Part shown: piece by piece, positions 1 through 8,642 of the stretch
How positions within the stretch are numbered: position 1 is the stretch's first letter
Layout: every line of letters begins with the position of its first letter
Translations under genes and position numbers: made by a program
The notes under the pieces: model-generated
What the model was told of the DNA's origin: nothing
Databases searched by the model: none
The model's input: the letters and a program-made list of their open reading frames with translations, nothing else
DNA from: CBDEGU01 sp965238045
Lineage (GTDB): Bacteria; Acidobacteriota; Terriglobia; Bryobacterales; UBA6623
DNA length: 64,000 bases
NCBI GenBank assembly: GCA_965238045.1
Contig: CBDEGU010000005.1
Location: 1-64,000 of the forward strand
Direction of reading: 5' to 3'

Positions 1-2826
1 CACCCGCTGACCATTCGAGCAAGCGGCAAGCCCGGTGGCGGCGGTCACTCCCTGTTCATCGAGCCATGGCCGCCGGTAGTGCATCGGGTGTGGACCTGTC
101 GTCAATCCCGTATTGCGGTAGTCGGCGTCGAGCCGTTCCATCGGCGTCATCGGGGTTAGCGGGGAGATTTTATCTCCATCGTCAAGCTGCTCCAATAACG
201 GTCCGCGAGGACGCCATGATTTCTCGATCTGCCAGAGCACGTCCCGCCTGTGCATGTTTTCTCCCAGCGAATTCAGAGCGCCGATCTTAGCGAGAGTTTC
301 GAGTTCCGGCTTCCGCAATTTCGTGCGCCGCGAGAAGTCACTCACCGAGCGGAAGGGCCGTTGCGCGCGCTGGCGGACAATGCGCTCCGCCGCCTGGACC
401 CGCAGCCCGGATACATAGTTCAGCCCAATGCGAATACAATCGTCTGTTTCGACCGTGCAGCGTAAGCCAGAAGCGGTTACATCTATAGGGCGGACGCGAA
501 TTCCGTGTCGCTGAGAGTCCTTCACCAGAGTTGCCGGACGATAAAATCCCATCGGCTGGGCATTGAGCAGAGCGACCAAGAAGGCCGCCGGATAGTGCGC
601 TTTGAGATAGGCGCTGGCGTAGGCAAGCAACGCAAAGCTGGCGGAATGTGACTCTGGAAATCCGAATAGTGCGAACGACGTGATCGCGCGAACGATCTGC
701 TCTTCAGCCTCGCCGTGAATGCCGTTTTCATGAAGCCCCCGGCGGAGCTTAACGTTAACGGCCTTCATGCGCTCGCTGGCGCGTTTGAAGCCGATTGCGC
801 GCCGCAACTCCTCTGCCTCACCGCCAGTGAAATTCGCCGCCGTCATCGCCATGCGCAAGAGCTGCTCCTGAAACAACGGCACCCCGAGCGTGCGTTCAAG
901 CACGGGCACAAGCGACGGATGAGGGTAGGTCACTTCCTCTCGCTTCAGGCGGCGACGCAGATAGGGATGCGCCATGTCACCGGCAATCGGTCCAGGCCGA
1001 ATAATCGCGATTTGAACCACCAGGTCATAGAAGCATTCTGGTCTCATGCGCGGAAGCGTAGCCATTTGAGCGCGGGATTCGATCTGGAAAACGCCAACGG
1101 TATCGGCCCGCTGGATCATGCCGTAAGTCTTCTTGTCATCCGGGGGCACATGAGCCAAATCGAAGTCCACATCGCGGCTGCGCAGAATCGCGATACATTC
1201 TTCTAGGGCGTTCATCATACCCAGGCCCAGTAAATCGACCTTGATAATGCCCAGGTCGGCGCAATCGTCCTTGTCCCATTGCACAATCCGCCGATGCGGC
1301 ATCCGCGCGTTCTCAAGAGGCACGATGCTGTTGAGTTCTCCTTGGCAGATCACAAGCCCTCCGGGATGCTGGGAAAGGTGGCGCGGCAGATTCCGAATTT
1401 CCCAGCTAAGCCGGGCCAGATGCTGGAACCTCGCATGCGAGGGATCAAATCCAGCCATGCGGATCTGCTCGGTAATGTGGTGTCCGTCATCGGAAGCATC
1501 CGCGTAGTGAACACTTTTCGACAGCCGGTCGAGACTCTCTTTGGGGAAACTGAGCGTCTGTGCGATTTCCCGGATGGCGCTTTTGTCTCTGTAGGAAACG
1601 ATCACTGCGGTCATCGCCGCGCCATGCTTGCCGTAGCGATCATAAACGTACTGAATGACCTTCTCCCGCTGTCCCCCCGATGGCAGATCCATATCGATAT
1701 CCGGCCATTCGCCGCGCTCTTCAGAAAGGAAGCGTTCAAACAGCAGCTCCATCGCGACAGGGTCCACGGCGGTAATCCCCAGCGCATAGCACACGGCGCT
1801 ATTCGCCGCCGACCCGCGGCCCTGGCAGAGGATGGCATTGCGCTTGGCGAACTGCGTGATATCCCAAACGATGAGGAAGTACCCTTCGAGGTTTAATTTT
1901 TCAATGATTCGCAGCTCGTGCTCAAGCTGGCTCCAGGCTTTCTTCCGAAGAGAAGAGTTTCGGTAACGCTGCCGGGCTCCTTCAAAGGTGATCTTCCTCA
2001 AGCAGGATGCGGGCGTCTCTCCGCGCGGCAAAGGATAACGTGGAAACTCATATCCCAAATCTTCCAGCGTGAATCGGAGGCGGCTGCTAAGTTCCAGGCT
2101 GTTGCGGACCGCCTGAGGAACATCCCGGAAGAGCCGGGCCATCACACGCGGATCTTTGAGATAGCGTTCCGCGTTGGAGTCCAGCGAGCGTCCCGCGCGG
2201 TCGAGTGTGGTTTTGTGGCGAATACAGGTGAGGGCGTCGAACAGGCACCGACCGGACTGCCGGGCATAGCGCACTCCATTGGTCGCCACCACCGGAAGGC
2301 TGTGACGCTGTGCATAGCCGATCAGAACTTGGTTGCCAGCTTCCTGTCCGTCACGAAAGTGCCGCTGTAGCTCGACGCAGGTATTCTGTTTTCCGAAGAT
2401 GGAGAAGATGCGATCAGCGTTTGTCGAATGAACGTCTCCCGAATTGAGATCTAGCGGATTAGCGATGAACGCCACCAGACCACCGGCGTACTCTTCGATA
2501 TCACTCCAGCCCGCCCGGCCCTCCCCCTTCGGCGCGCGCAGATGCATGGTTGTAAGCAAGCGGCAGAGGTTCTGATAGCCTTGGCGGTTTTCCACCAAAA
2601 CAGTCAGACGGCGGCCATTCGCCAAGGAAATCTCGCTGCCTACAATCGGTTGAATGCCCGCCTCCTTCGCCGCCTTATAAAAACGCGGTGCGCCATGGAG
2701 CCCGTCCCGGTCACACAGAGCAACGGCGGGATATCCCAACTTGGCGGCTCGATCCACCAGATCCTCGGGTAGAGAGGCTCCTTCCAAGAAGCTAAATCCG
2801 CTGGCGGCGTGCAGTTCGGCGTACAT
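1..2826 (-). CDS. dnaE2: Error-prone DNA polymerase III alpha subunit DnaE2 (ImuC), C-terminus off the left edge
   Basis: Translesion polymerase that works with ImuA and ImuB in SOS-induced mutagenesis. The reverse strand is open from an ATG at 2826 to the window edge. The N-terminus (MYAELHAASGFSFLEGAS) is the typical start of the PHP domain of DnaE-type polymerases. Near the left edge the product reads PMERLDADYRNTGLTTGPHP and then DEQGVTAATGL, the run into the C-terminal OB-fold region of DnaE2. About 942 codons are visible; the family is about 1050 residues, so roughly 100 are missing. The start lies 4 bases after the imuB stop, with no strong ribosome site of its own, which suggests translational coupling. 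It is third in the imuA-imuB-dnaE2 operon. I see no lesion in the stretches I translated. Confidence 0.93.
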   Translation of the reverse strand, partial: MYAELHAASGFSFLEGASLPEDLVDRAAKLGYPAVALCDRDGLHGAPRFYKAAKEAGIQPIVGSEISLANGRRLTVLVENRQGYQNLCRLLTTMHLRAPKGEGRAGWSDIEEYAGGLVAFIANPLDLNSGDVHSTNADRIFSIFGKQNTCVELQRHFRDGQEAGNQVLIGYAQRHSLPVVATNGVRYARQSGRCLFDALTCIRHKTTLDRAGRSLDSNAERYLKDPRVMARLFRDVPQAVRNSLELSSRLRFTLEDLGYEFPRYPLPRGETPASCLRKITFEGARQRYRNSSLRKKAWSQLEHELRIIEKLNLEGYFLIVWDITQFAKRNAILCQGRGSAANSAVCYALGITAVDPVAMELLFERFLSEERGEWPDIDMDLPSGGQREKVIQYVYDRYGKHGAAMTAVIVSYRDKSAIREIAQTLSFPKESLDRLSKSVHYADASDDGHHITEQIRMAGFDPSHARFQHLARLSWEIRNLPRHLSQHPGGLVICQGELNSIVPLENARMPHRRIVQWDKDDCADLGIIKVDLLGLGMMNALEECIAILRSRDVDFDLAHVPPDDKKTYGMIQRADTVGVFQIESRAQMATLPRMRPECFYDLVVQIAIIRPGPIAGDMAHPYLRRRLKREEVTYPHPSLVPVLERTLGVPLFQEQLLRMAMTAANFTGGEAEELRRAIGFKRASERMKAVNVKLRRGLHENGIHGEAEEQIVRAITSFALFGFPESHSASFALLAYASAYLKAHYPAAFLVALLNAQPMGFYRPATLVKDSQRHGIRVRPIDVTASGLRCTVETDDCIRIGLNYVSGLRVQAAERIVRQRAQRPFRSVSDFSRRTKLRKPELETLAKIGALNSLGENMHRRDVLWQIEKSWRPRGPLLEQLDDGDKISPLTPMTPMERLDADYRNTGLTTGPHPMHYRRPWLDEQGVTAATGLAACSNGQRV

Positions 2827-2830
2827 TTCG

Positions 2831-4333
2831 CTAGTCGTAAAACCCGACAAGCCGCCAGCAGTGCGACGGCAACTTACAAGAGAGACGGTAGAGCCCGCTG
2901 GACAACTCAACATCCCACTCCCGGAAGTCCCACGCATCTTTGGACCACCAGTTCCCGTTCGTGCGCCAAGGCCCGGCGCACTTGCCAATCCGTCCATTGG
3001 CAACACGGCTGGCAATATACACCGGTCGTGCGCTTTCTTCGCGAACCGCCGCTTCGACCGGCGACCGGAAACAGCGAAGTCCCAGCACGGGATCAGGGGG
3101 GCGTTCCTCAATCCAGCGATTCTCGATCGAACTATTGGGCCCGAAAGAGGTCATCGAAAAGGTGCGCGGATGGTTTGTGTCGCACACTGCGGGCGCGCCG
3201 ATATTCCGTGAACCCGTAAGACCTTGCAGCCGGGCCAGCGTGATGGCCAAATTCTCCGGGCTGGGCCGGGCAGAGACGAAAAGATCACGTTGCACGACGC
3301 GCCGGGGCACGGGCTTCACGGTCAGTTGAATGCCCTCTACGGTATCGCCGGGGGGATGAGCGGCGAGTTCCAGACCGATGAGCTTGAGTAAGACTTCGGC
3401 GCTGGTGAGCGGACAGGAGGGAGAAATGGTGCGCTCAAAACGTGAGCCACCCGGCAGCCGCAGTGAGACGCAAACCGCCGCCGCCGCCGAATGATAACGC
3501 CGGAGCTTCGCACAGAGCGTTCGCAGTAACTCCCCGATCGGAAATGCCAGAGACTCCAGATCGGAGATTTCCCAGTCCAAGTCTAAACTTTCTTCAAAGC
3601 AGGGCGGCGCTTGCCAGACTTCAAAGACCGCATCGTCTTCACCGCGCGCGAGCTTCGCTAAGCGTGCTCCCCGTGTACCGAAACGAGCCGTCAGAGAATT
3701 TTTCGGAAGACGAGCGAATTCCCCGATCGTATGAATTCCCCAGGCCGCTAAGGTCTTCCGTTCTGGGTCGGCTAGGGGAAGCAGGTTCGCCGGGAGACTG
3801 TGCAGAAACCCCGCAGCCTCATGGGGAAAAGCATGCGTTATACCTTGCTCTGCTCGGGCGGCGCACGTTGCCACGAAGCGGCTCTGCGCGACAGCAACAT
3901 TCGCGGGCAAACCCAGTTGCTCTGCTTTGCCGGCCAGAATACTGGCTGCGTCATGGGGATTGGGTAAACCGGCCAAATCCAGAATCAGAAAACCCGGCCC
4001 GCTGTTCTCAACACGGGGAGACACCGTAAGCGCTCTGTCCAAAAGCTCTCTCTGCATCTGCTCTTCGGCCTGCTCGTCTCGCGGGTAAACGAGCAATTTC
4101 CATTTGCTGTTTCTCGCCATTTCGGAAACAGCGAACCGTCCCCGAGCCTGAGCTAACGGCATGCCATCTTGGATGCCCGCCGATCACGCCGGAGCATTTG
4201 CCGCATCAACGAATATGTTTGGAACGGCTCCTCTGAAAACCAGCGCGGGAGGTGCTGGATCGTGCCCCCGATGACGTAACTTGACCGCCACGGGAAAATC
4301 GGGAACGCAGAGACAGGCGTAGAGCTTCTTCAT
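2831..4333 (-). pseudogene. imuB: ImuB (Y-family polymerase-like protein) with an in-frame TGA at codon 50
   Basis: ImuB is a catalytically inactive Y-family polymerase relative that bridges ImuA, DnaE2 and the beta clamp. The natural start is the ATG at 4333, which overlaps the imuA stop (ATGA). From there the frame reads MKKLYACLCVPDFPVAVKLR, a normal family N-terminus. It meets TGA at 4184-4186 after ...FVDAANAPA, then continues as SAGIQDGMPLAQARGRF to the stop at 2831, 500 residues in all with the interruption. The downstream open part (start 4162 or 4120) would lack the first beta strand of the palm. A CGA to TGA transition would explain the codon. Either the gene is broken, it is read through, or this is a base error. 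Confidence 0.85.
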
Positions 4334-5076
4334 CGCCGGATCTCCAAAGGACAGGAAGTGCCTTTTAGTTTTCGAGCCCGCCGCCGCTGGTGAAGAAGCG
4401 TTGCCTGAACAGAAACGCCGACAAGATGCAGCGACACACCGGATTGTCCGCGCCAGCGTGTTTTCTCACGCTGTAACGACAGAGTTTGCGCGGCCACGCT
4501 TCCGGCGACATGTTCGCTCGCAAGCACGAAAACCGCAGCCGGACCGTGCGCAATCGTTTGGCGCAAACCGAACCAGGCGGAGCGCTGCATCTCTCGCAGT
4601 TGCTGTGATGGCAGGCCGATCAGATCCATCACGATCAGTCCAAAACCGCCAGCCGCCGCTACGAGATTCGCTGCTTTCCAAATTTGAGCGGTGCGTGCCG
4701 CATGGCCGGAACGCTGGTCTGGCGAGTGGCCGTGAGAACCGCAATGCACCCACAGCAGCCGCTCCAGCATGACGCCCGCTTGTTCGGCTGAGCCTGGATT
4801 GAAACTGCCGGAAGCGTCAATATAGGCCGCCAGCTCGCCGCGCGAGGTGACCTGAGCAAGAAGTGAGAGCGACAGACTGGTGCAGCCCGAGGAAACCGCT
4901 CCAAGACACTCGCTGATTTCCCCGCGCGGAAATCCGCCGCCGAGCTGTTCATCCAGTTCAGGAAAACCAGTGGGCACGGGAGAGTCAGACTCTGGCTCGA
5001 AGTCCGCGAGTGTCTCTGCAAACCCCTTTTTCTCAAGTAGCGACCGTAGCCCGCCAATCGTTTCAATCGTCTTCAA
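4330..5076 (-). CDS. imuA: ImuA (RecA/SulA-like) SOS mutagenesis protein
   Basis: First gene of the imuA-imuB-dnaE2 cassette. It shows the RecA-like core opening PTGFPELDEQLGGGFPRGEI, then a degenerate P-loop (GAVSSGCTS, the Walker A lysine replaced by Cys), and a hydrophobic Walker B-like strand GLIVMDLIGLP. I chose the TTG at 5076 because GGAGAG lies 6 bases upstream and a TACAAT hexamer lies further upstream, inside what would otherwise be coding sequence. The longer frame begins with an ATG at 5157 and its extra residues do not look like the family. That start remains possible. The stop overlaps the imuB ATG, so the two genes are coupled. Confidence 0.85.
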   Translation of the reverse strand: MKTIETIGGLRSLLEKKGFAETLADFEPESDSPVPTGFPELDEQLGGGFPRGEISECLGAVSSGCTSLSLSLLAQVTSRGELAAYIDASGSFNPGSAEQAGVMLERLLWVHCGSHGHSPDQRSGHAARTAQIWKAANLVAAAGGFGLIVMDLIGLPSQQLREMQRSAWFGLRQTIAHGPAAVFVLASEHVAGSVAAQTLSLQREKTRWRGQSGVSLHLVGVSVQATLLHQRRRARKLKGTSCPLEIRR

Positions 5077-5082
5077 GAACAG

Positions 5083-5142
5083 CTCTCCATATTCGCTTTT
5101 TATTCGCCTATGGATTGTAGCATGAAGGAGCGACTTGCGAGG
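5083..5142 (-). promoter_or_regulatory. Probable imuA promoter with a GCGAATA direct repeat
   Basis: On the minus strand a TACAAT hexamer (5119-5114) is followed by two GCGAATA units 11 bases apart and then GGAGAG before the TTG start. The -35 region is weak. The helically spaced repeat just downstream of the -10 is a reasonable operator candidate for an SOS-regulated operon. I do not recognise it as a known LexA site. Confidence 0.35.
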
Positions 5143-5569
5143 GCAAGAGCAAGCCAAACCACATCCGTCCGTAAGGAAGGGGCGGGGGAGTAGGGTCTAC
5201 TGAGAGGCGCATTGGAAGAGCTTGGAGACGCGGTGCCGCAGCTTTAGGCTGGCGCTAGCCCCGGATGGTATCGCCAGAACAGCCCTTCTCCCACACCCGC
5301 CTTGTCCAGGAGTTTTTGAAGAGTCCCAAAGTCACCCCCGGCTCAATTCACGTTGCCGTTGTGCAGTTCACCGATAAGGCAAGGCAAGAGTTGAGTGAGG
5401 TTTCGTGGATGGGACCGGATCTATCTGCGGCATTCCCGCTCAGCCGACTACCCCAGTGTCGTCAGGCCGGATCAGCGTTAACCGAGTTAACGGCGTCACC
5501 TTGGACCAGGTGGTCGTGCTGCCGATCGTTCGCGGGACCGGCGTCGCCATGGAGAGGTCTCGTCGTCGC

Positions 5570-5685
5570 TCAAGACTCCGCTTGTTGAAGTTCTTCCCAC
5601 GTCTTCGGCTTCCACTCGCGCGCCAACCGTTGAGCTTCGGCGATCTGCTGGGGCGCTATCCTACCGGTGAGACTGTCTTGGGATG
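5570..5685 (-). pseudogene. Remnant of the C-terminus of a Sel1/TPR-type repeat protein
   Basis: The stretch between imuA and the first IS91 unit (5158-5881) has no intact gene. On the minus strand one frame reads LTGRIAPQQIAEAQRLAREW and ends with a stop at 5570. The QIAEAQRLAREWKP tail is common at the end of bacterial Sel1/TPR proteins. No start or repeat domain is left upstream. The rest of 5158-5881 shows nothing I can support. Confidence 0.35.
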
Positions 5686-5985
5686 CGGCCCCTCTTGCCC
5701 CCTGCCCGCGCTAGAATGTTCGCGAAGGTGCGTCAACGTCGGATAGGTGTCGAGAAATAATTTCCCGTTGAGCAATCAGGCATCAGAGCCTTGGCAACCC
5801 GTCGTCGAGCGGACCCGAATCGAGCCCCATCAGGCGGCTAGCGAGAATCCGGGGCGATAGCGAGTGCGAACGGTTGTTGGACGAAGCCGCTGGCGCGGCA
5901 GAGGTGAAGGGGAGGCCGGCGAGTGGGGAAGGATTGAAACTTTGTTGAGGTAGAGGAATAATGAGCGACCGAGAGGAGGTCGTTC

Positions 5986-6861
5986 ATGACCAAGCTACGT
6001 CAGAAGATGATCCAAGACCTGCGGCTGCGCAGCTATTCGCCGCAGACGATTCGGAGTTATACCAAGGCCGTCGAGGATCTCGCCCGCTACTTCGGCAAGT
6101 CGCCGGAGCAACTGGGCCCGAAGCAGATTCGCGAGTATCAGCTTGACTTGATCGAGCGGCGTAAGCTGGCCGGTGCGACGTTCGGGGTGCGCACGGCGGG
6201 GCTGAAGTTCTTCTACAGCCAGACACTCGAGCGACCCTGGGTTGTCGAACGCATCGCACGGCCCAAGGTCCGGCGTCGCCTACCGGTCGTGCTGAGCCGT
6301 GAAGAAGTGACGGCGCTGTTGGACGCCGCGGTGAATCTGAAGCATCGCGCGATCCTCGCGACGCTCTACGGAGCCGGGTTGCGTCTCGACGAAGTGTTGC
6401 AACTCGAAGCGGGGGACATTGACTCGCAGCGGATGGTGATCCTGGTGCGCCGCGGCAAAGGAGAGAAGCCACGCCAGGTGATGTTGTCTCCCAAGCTACT
6501 GGAGTTGCTGCGTCTGTACTGGCGCTGGGCGAAGCCGAACGAGTTGCTGTTTCCCGGCCGTATCCACGGCGCCCAGCTGCGGCCCTCGGGGGTACGGCAG
6601 ATCTGCCAAAAGCTTGGTCGCCAGGCAGGCATCCGCAAACCGGTGAGCCCGCACGTGCTGCGGCATTCCTTTGCCACGCACTTGCTGGAAGCGGGGACGG
6701 ATCTGCGCACCATCCAGGTCTTGCTGGGGCACGTCAGCCTCAAGACGACGGCGCGCTATCTGCATGTCTCGGAATTGCGCCTGCGCACGACGCAGAGCCC
6801 ACTCGAAGCACTCGAGATTCGCGAAGCGCTCACCGACGACGGGGACCGGCGCCGGCGATGA
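5986..6861 (+). CDS. Tyrosine recombinase of the IS91-type element
   Basis: Site-specific recombinase/integrase of 291 residues. An N-terminal SAM-like core-binding domain (SYSPQTIRSYTKAVEDLARYF) precedes the catalytic domain. The catalytic set is complete: R133 (GAGLRLDE), K158 or K161, H223-x-x-R226 (HVLRHS), H249 (LLGH) and Y258 (ARYLHV). A start at 5986 fits the GAGAGGAGG motif 8-16 bases upstream. IS91 relatives often carry such an accessory recombinase ahead of the transposase, and its stop overlaps the transposase ATG. Copy 2 of this gene (14105) is frameshifted. Confidence 0.88.
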   Translation: MTKLRQKMIQDLRLRSYSPQTIRSYTKAVEDLARYFGKSPEQLGPKQIREYQLDLIERRKLAGATFGVRTAGLKFFYSQTLERPWVVERIARPKVRRRLPVVLSREEVTALLDAAVNLKHRAILATLYGAGLRLDEVLQLEAGDIDSQRMVILVRRGKGEKPRQVMLSPKLLELLRLYWRWAKPNELLFPGRIHGAQLRPSGVRQICQKLGRQAGIRKPVSPHVLRHSFATHLLEAGTDLRTIQVLLGHVSLKTTARYLHVSELRLRTTQSPLEALEIREALTDDGDRRRR

Positions 6862-8063
6862 GCCGGCATCGGCTGGAAGTGGCCGATGTCATTCGCCAAC
6901 ACGAAGGGGAGTTGCTCGAGCGCTGGGGACACCGCCTCTCCGCTCGTCAACGCAAGGCCCTTCGCGACATCGGTTCGTGTCGCAGCGCCGCCCAGGGCGC
7001 TCACATCGAACAGTGCGATTCTTGCTCGCAGGAACGGATCGCGTACAACTCGTGCTCGAACCGGCACTGTCCGAAGTGCCAGTCGGCGGCGCGTGACCGC
7101 TGGCTGGGGGCACGGGCGCAGGAACTACTTCCGGTGCACTACTGCCATGTTGTGTTCACCGTGCCAGGGGCCCTGGCAATGTTGGCCCTCCAGAATCAGC
7201 GACTCTTCTACCGTCTGCTGTTCGAGGCGGCCTCTCAAAGCTTGCAACAACTCGCTCGCGACCCCAAGCGTTTGGGCGCCCAGATCGGCTTCTTCGCCGT
7301 ATTGCATACCTGGAACCAGATACTGCTGCCTCATCCGCACCTGCACTGCGTCGTGCCGGCGGGAGGGATGGCGCTCGACGGCAGCCGATGGATCCGCTGC
7401 CGCAAGAAGTTTTTCCTGCCCGTACGGCCTCTGAGCCGCTTGTTTCGCGGCAAGCTCTTAGACGGTTTGCGGCGGGCGTTCGAACACGGCGAGCTGGAAC
7501 TCGACCGGCAGCTGGCCCCGCTGACGAAGCCCGAACGTTTTCACTCTTGGCTGCGAAAACTGAGAACAACCGAGTGGGTGGTCTACGTCAAGCCGCCCAT
7601 GGCCGGACCCGAACAGGTGCTCAAGTATCTGGCTCGTTATACCCATCGCGTCGCCATCTCTAACGGTCGCTTGCGCTCGCTCCATGACGGCCGCCTGCGC
7701 TTGCGTTTTCGCAACGCCAAGAACAACCACCGCATCGAGACGATGACGCTCGACGCGGTCGAGTTTTTGCGGCGCTTCTTGCTGCATGTGCTGCCGCGTG
7801 GCTTCGTCAAGATCCGCTACTACGGTTTCTTGGCTCATCGCAGACGCGCGGTGGGCTTGGCCCGCTGCCGGGAACTCCTCCAGGCGTCCGCGACGAGGGA
7901 AGTTTCCCCTGCCTTGTTGAGCAAGGAGCAACGGCAAGCTGTGGAGCGCCGCTGCCCGCTCTGCCGCGAGGGAAGGCTGCGCGTGGTCGCATGGCTCTCG
8001 GCGCTGGAACTGGCGCTGCGCGCCGGGGCCATGGCCCTGCCCGAGGCTATCGACTCCTCATGA
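6858..8063 (+). CDS. IS91-family transposase (HUH, Y2)
   Basis: A 401-residue rolling-circle transposase. The N-terminal zinc-binding region has C53-x2-C56 and C66-x4-C71-x2-C74. The HUH metal site is HPHLHC at 159-164. The paired catalytic tyrosines are Y257 and Y261 (YLARYTHR, a YxxxY motif). Length and motif order match the family. The start ATG overlaps the recombinase stop. Copy 2 differs at only a few residues, so both copies probably moved recently. Confidence 0.93.
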   Translation: MSRHRLEVADVIRQHEGELLERWGHRLSARQRKALRDIGSCRSAAQGAHIEQCDSCSQERIAYNSCSNRHCPKCQSAARDRWLGARAQELLPVHYCHVVFTVPGALAMLALQNQRLFYRLLFEAASQSLQQLARDPKRLGAQIGFFAVLHTWNQILLPHPHLHCVVPAGGMALDGSRWIRCRKKFFLPVRPLSRLFRGKLLDGLRRAFEHGELELDRQLAPLTKPERFHSWLRKLRTTEWVVYVKPPMAGPEQVLKYLARYTHRVAISNGRLRSLHDGRLRLRFRNAKNNHRIETMTLDAVEFLRRFLLHVLPRGFVKIRYYGFLAHRRRAVGLARCRELLQASATREVSPALLSKEQRQAVERRCPLCREGRLRVVAWLSALELALRAGAMALPEAIDSS

Positions 8064-8402
8064 CCCCTCACCGTCTCTTCGCCAACGCAACGCTGCGACG
8101 CGCCGTCGCCAGGGGGTGCTTCGCACTCCTGCGCCTGGGTCTTTCCGCGGAGCTGATTCGCCCGCCTGCGAGGACTTCGCGGCTTCCATACATCAAAGCA
8201 ATCCGGGCGATCCAAGCCACGTTCTACTCCCGAAAGGTCCTACTCCTCCTGCCCAACGACCAAGCCAATCCCTACAATCCACATAGCCGGGCCTGAGCTC
8301 GGCTTCCTCCAACAACCCCTATCGACAATGCGGCGGCCCACCTTGCCACCGCCTCTCTCCACCCCCCTTCGCCCGCCGCACGGTCGATACGGTCCTAAGG
8401 TG

Positions 8403-8433
8403 TTGTCACCAGGTATCTGAATCGCGGTAGAAT
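8403..8433 (+). promoter_or_regulatory. Kinase-type promoter 1, nearly leaderless
   Basis: TTGTCA (8403-8408), a 19-base spacer ending in GCGG, and TAGAAT (8428-8433) only 9 bases before the ATG at 8443. The same layout recurs at 10407 and 16521. The short distance predicts an almost leaderless transcript. Confidence 0.55.
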
Positions 8434-8442
8434 CGGGCTGTC

Positions 8443-8640
8443 ATGGTCGCCACCACCATCTCGCACTACCGCATCACCGAGAAGCTCGGTGAAGGCGGGA
8501 TGGGTGTGGTCTACAAGGCCGAAAATACGACGCTGCGCCGCACGGTTGCCCCGAAGTTCCTCGCCCCACATCTCGTCCAGGACACCGAGATCCGCAAGCG
8601 GTTCGAGCGCGAAGCCAAAGCAGCCGCGGCGGAATCGTAA
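8443..8640 (+). pseudogene. 5' stub of a Ser/Thr protein kinase (PknB-like), 65 codons
   Basis: The product starts MVATTISHYRITEKLGEGGMG and continues VVYKAENTTLRRTVAPKFLAP, the glycine-rich loop and beta-3 strand region of bacterial Ser/Thr kinases, then stops with TAA at 8638-8640 after KRFEREAKAAAAES. The catalytic loop, DFG motif and everything downstream are missing. VALK, the usual ATP-binding lysine motif, appears as VAPK. The stop is 2 bases before the next gene's ATG, so this stub may act as a translated leader for the sialidase-like gene. Similar stubs lie at 10450 and 16560. Confidence 0.8.
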
Positions 8641-8642
8641 GG

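Larger units (their letters stand above)
5882..8404 (+). mobile_element. IS91-type element, copy 1 (tyrosine recombinase + Y2 transposase)
   Basis: A 2.52-kb unit almost identical to 14001-16522. Identity begins at CGAAGCCGCTGGCGCGG on the left and ends at GGTCCTAAGGTGTT on the right, so these are the limits of the shared repeat, not proven element ends. It holds a phage-type integrase and an HUH transposase whose frames overlap by ATGA, plus a non-coding tail of about 340 bases. IS91-family elements move by rolling circle, have no terminal inverted repeats and make no target duplication; none was seen here. The right limit directly abuts a kinase-gene promoter. Confidence 0.8.

Noticed and set aside
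4184..4186. TGA in imuB as a selenocysteine codon
   Set aside because: The family has no selenocysteine members, there is no conserved Cys at this place and no obvious downstream hairpin; mutation or error is simpler.
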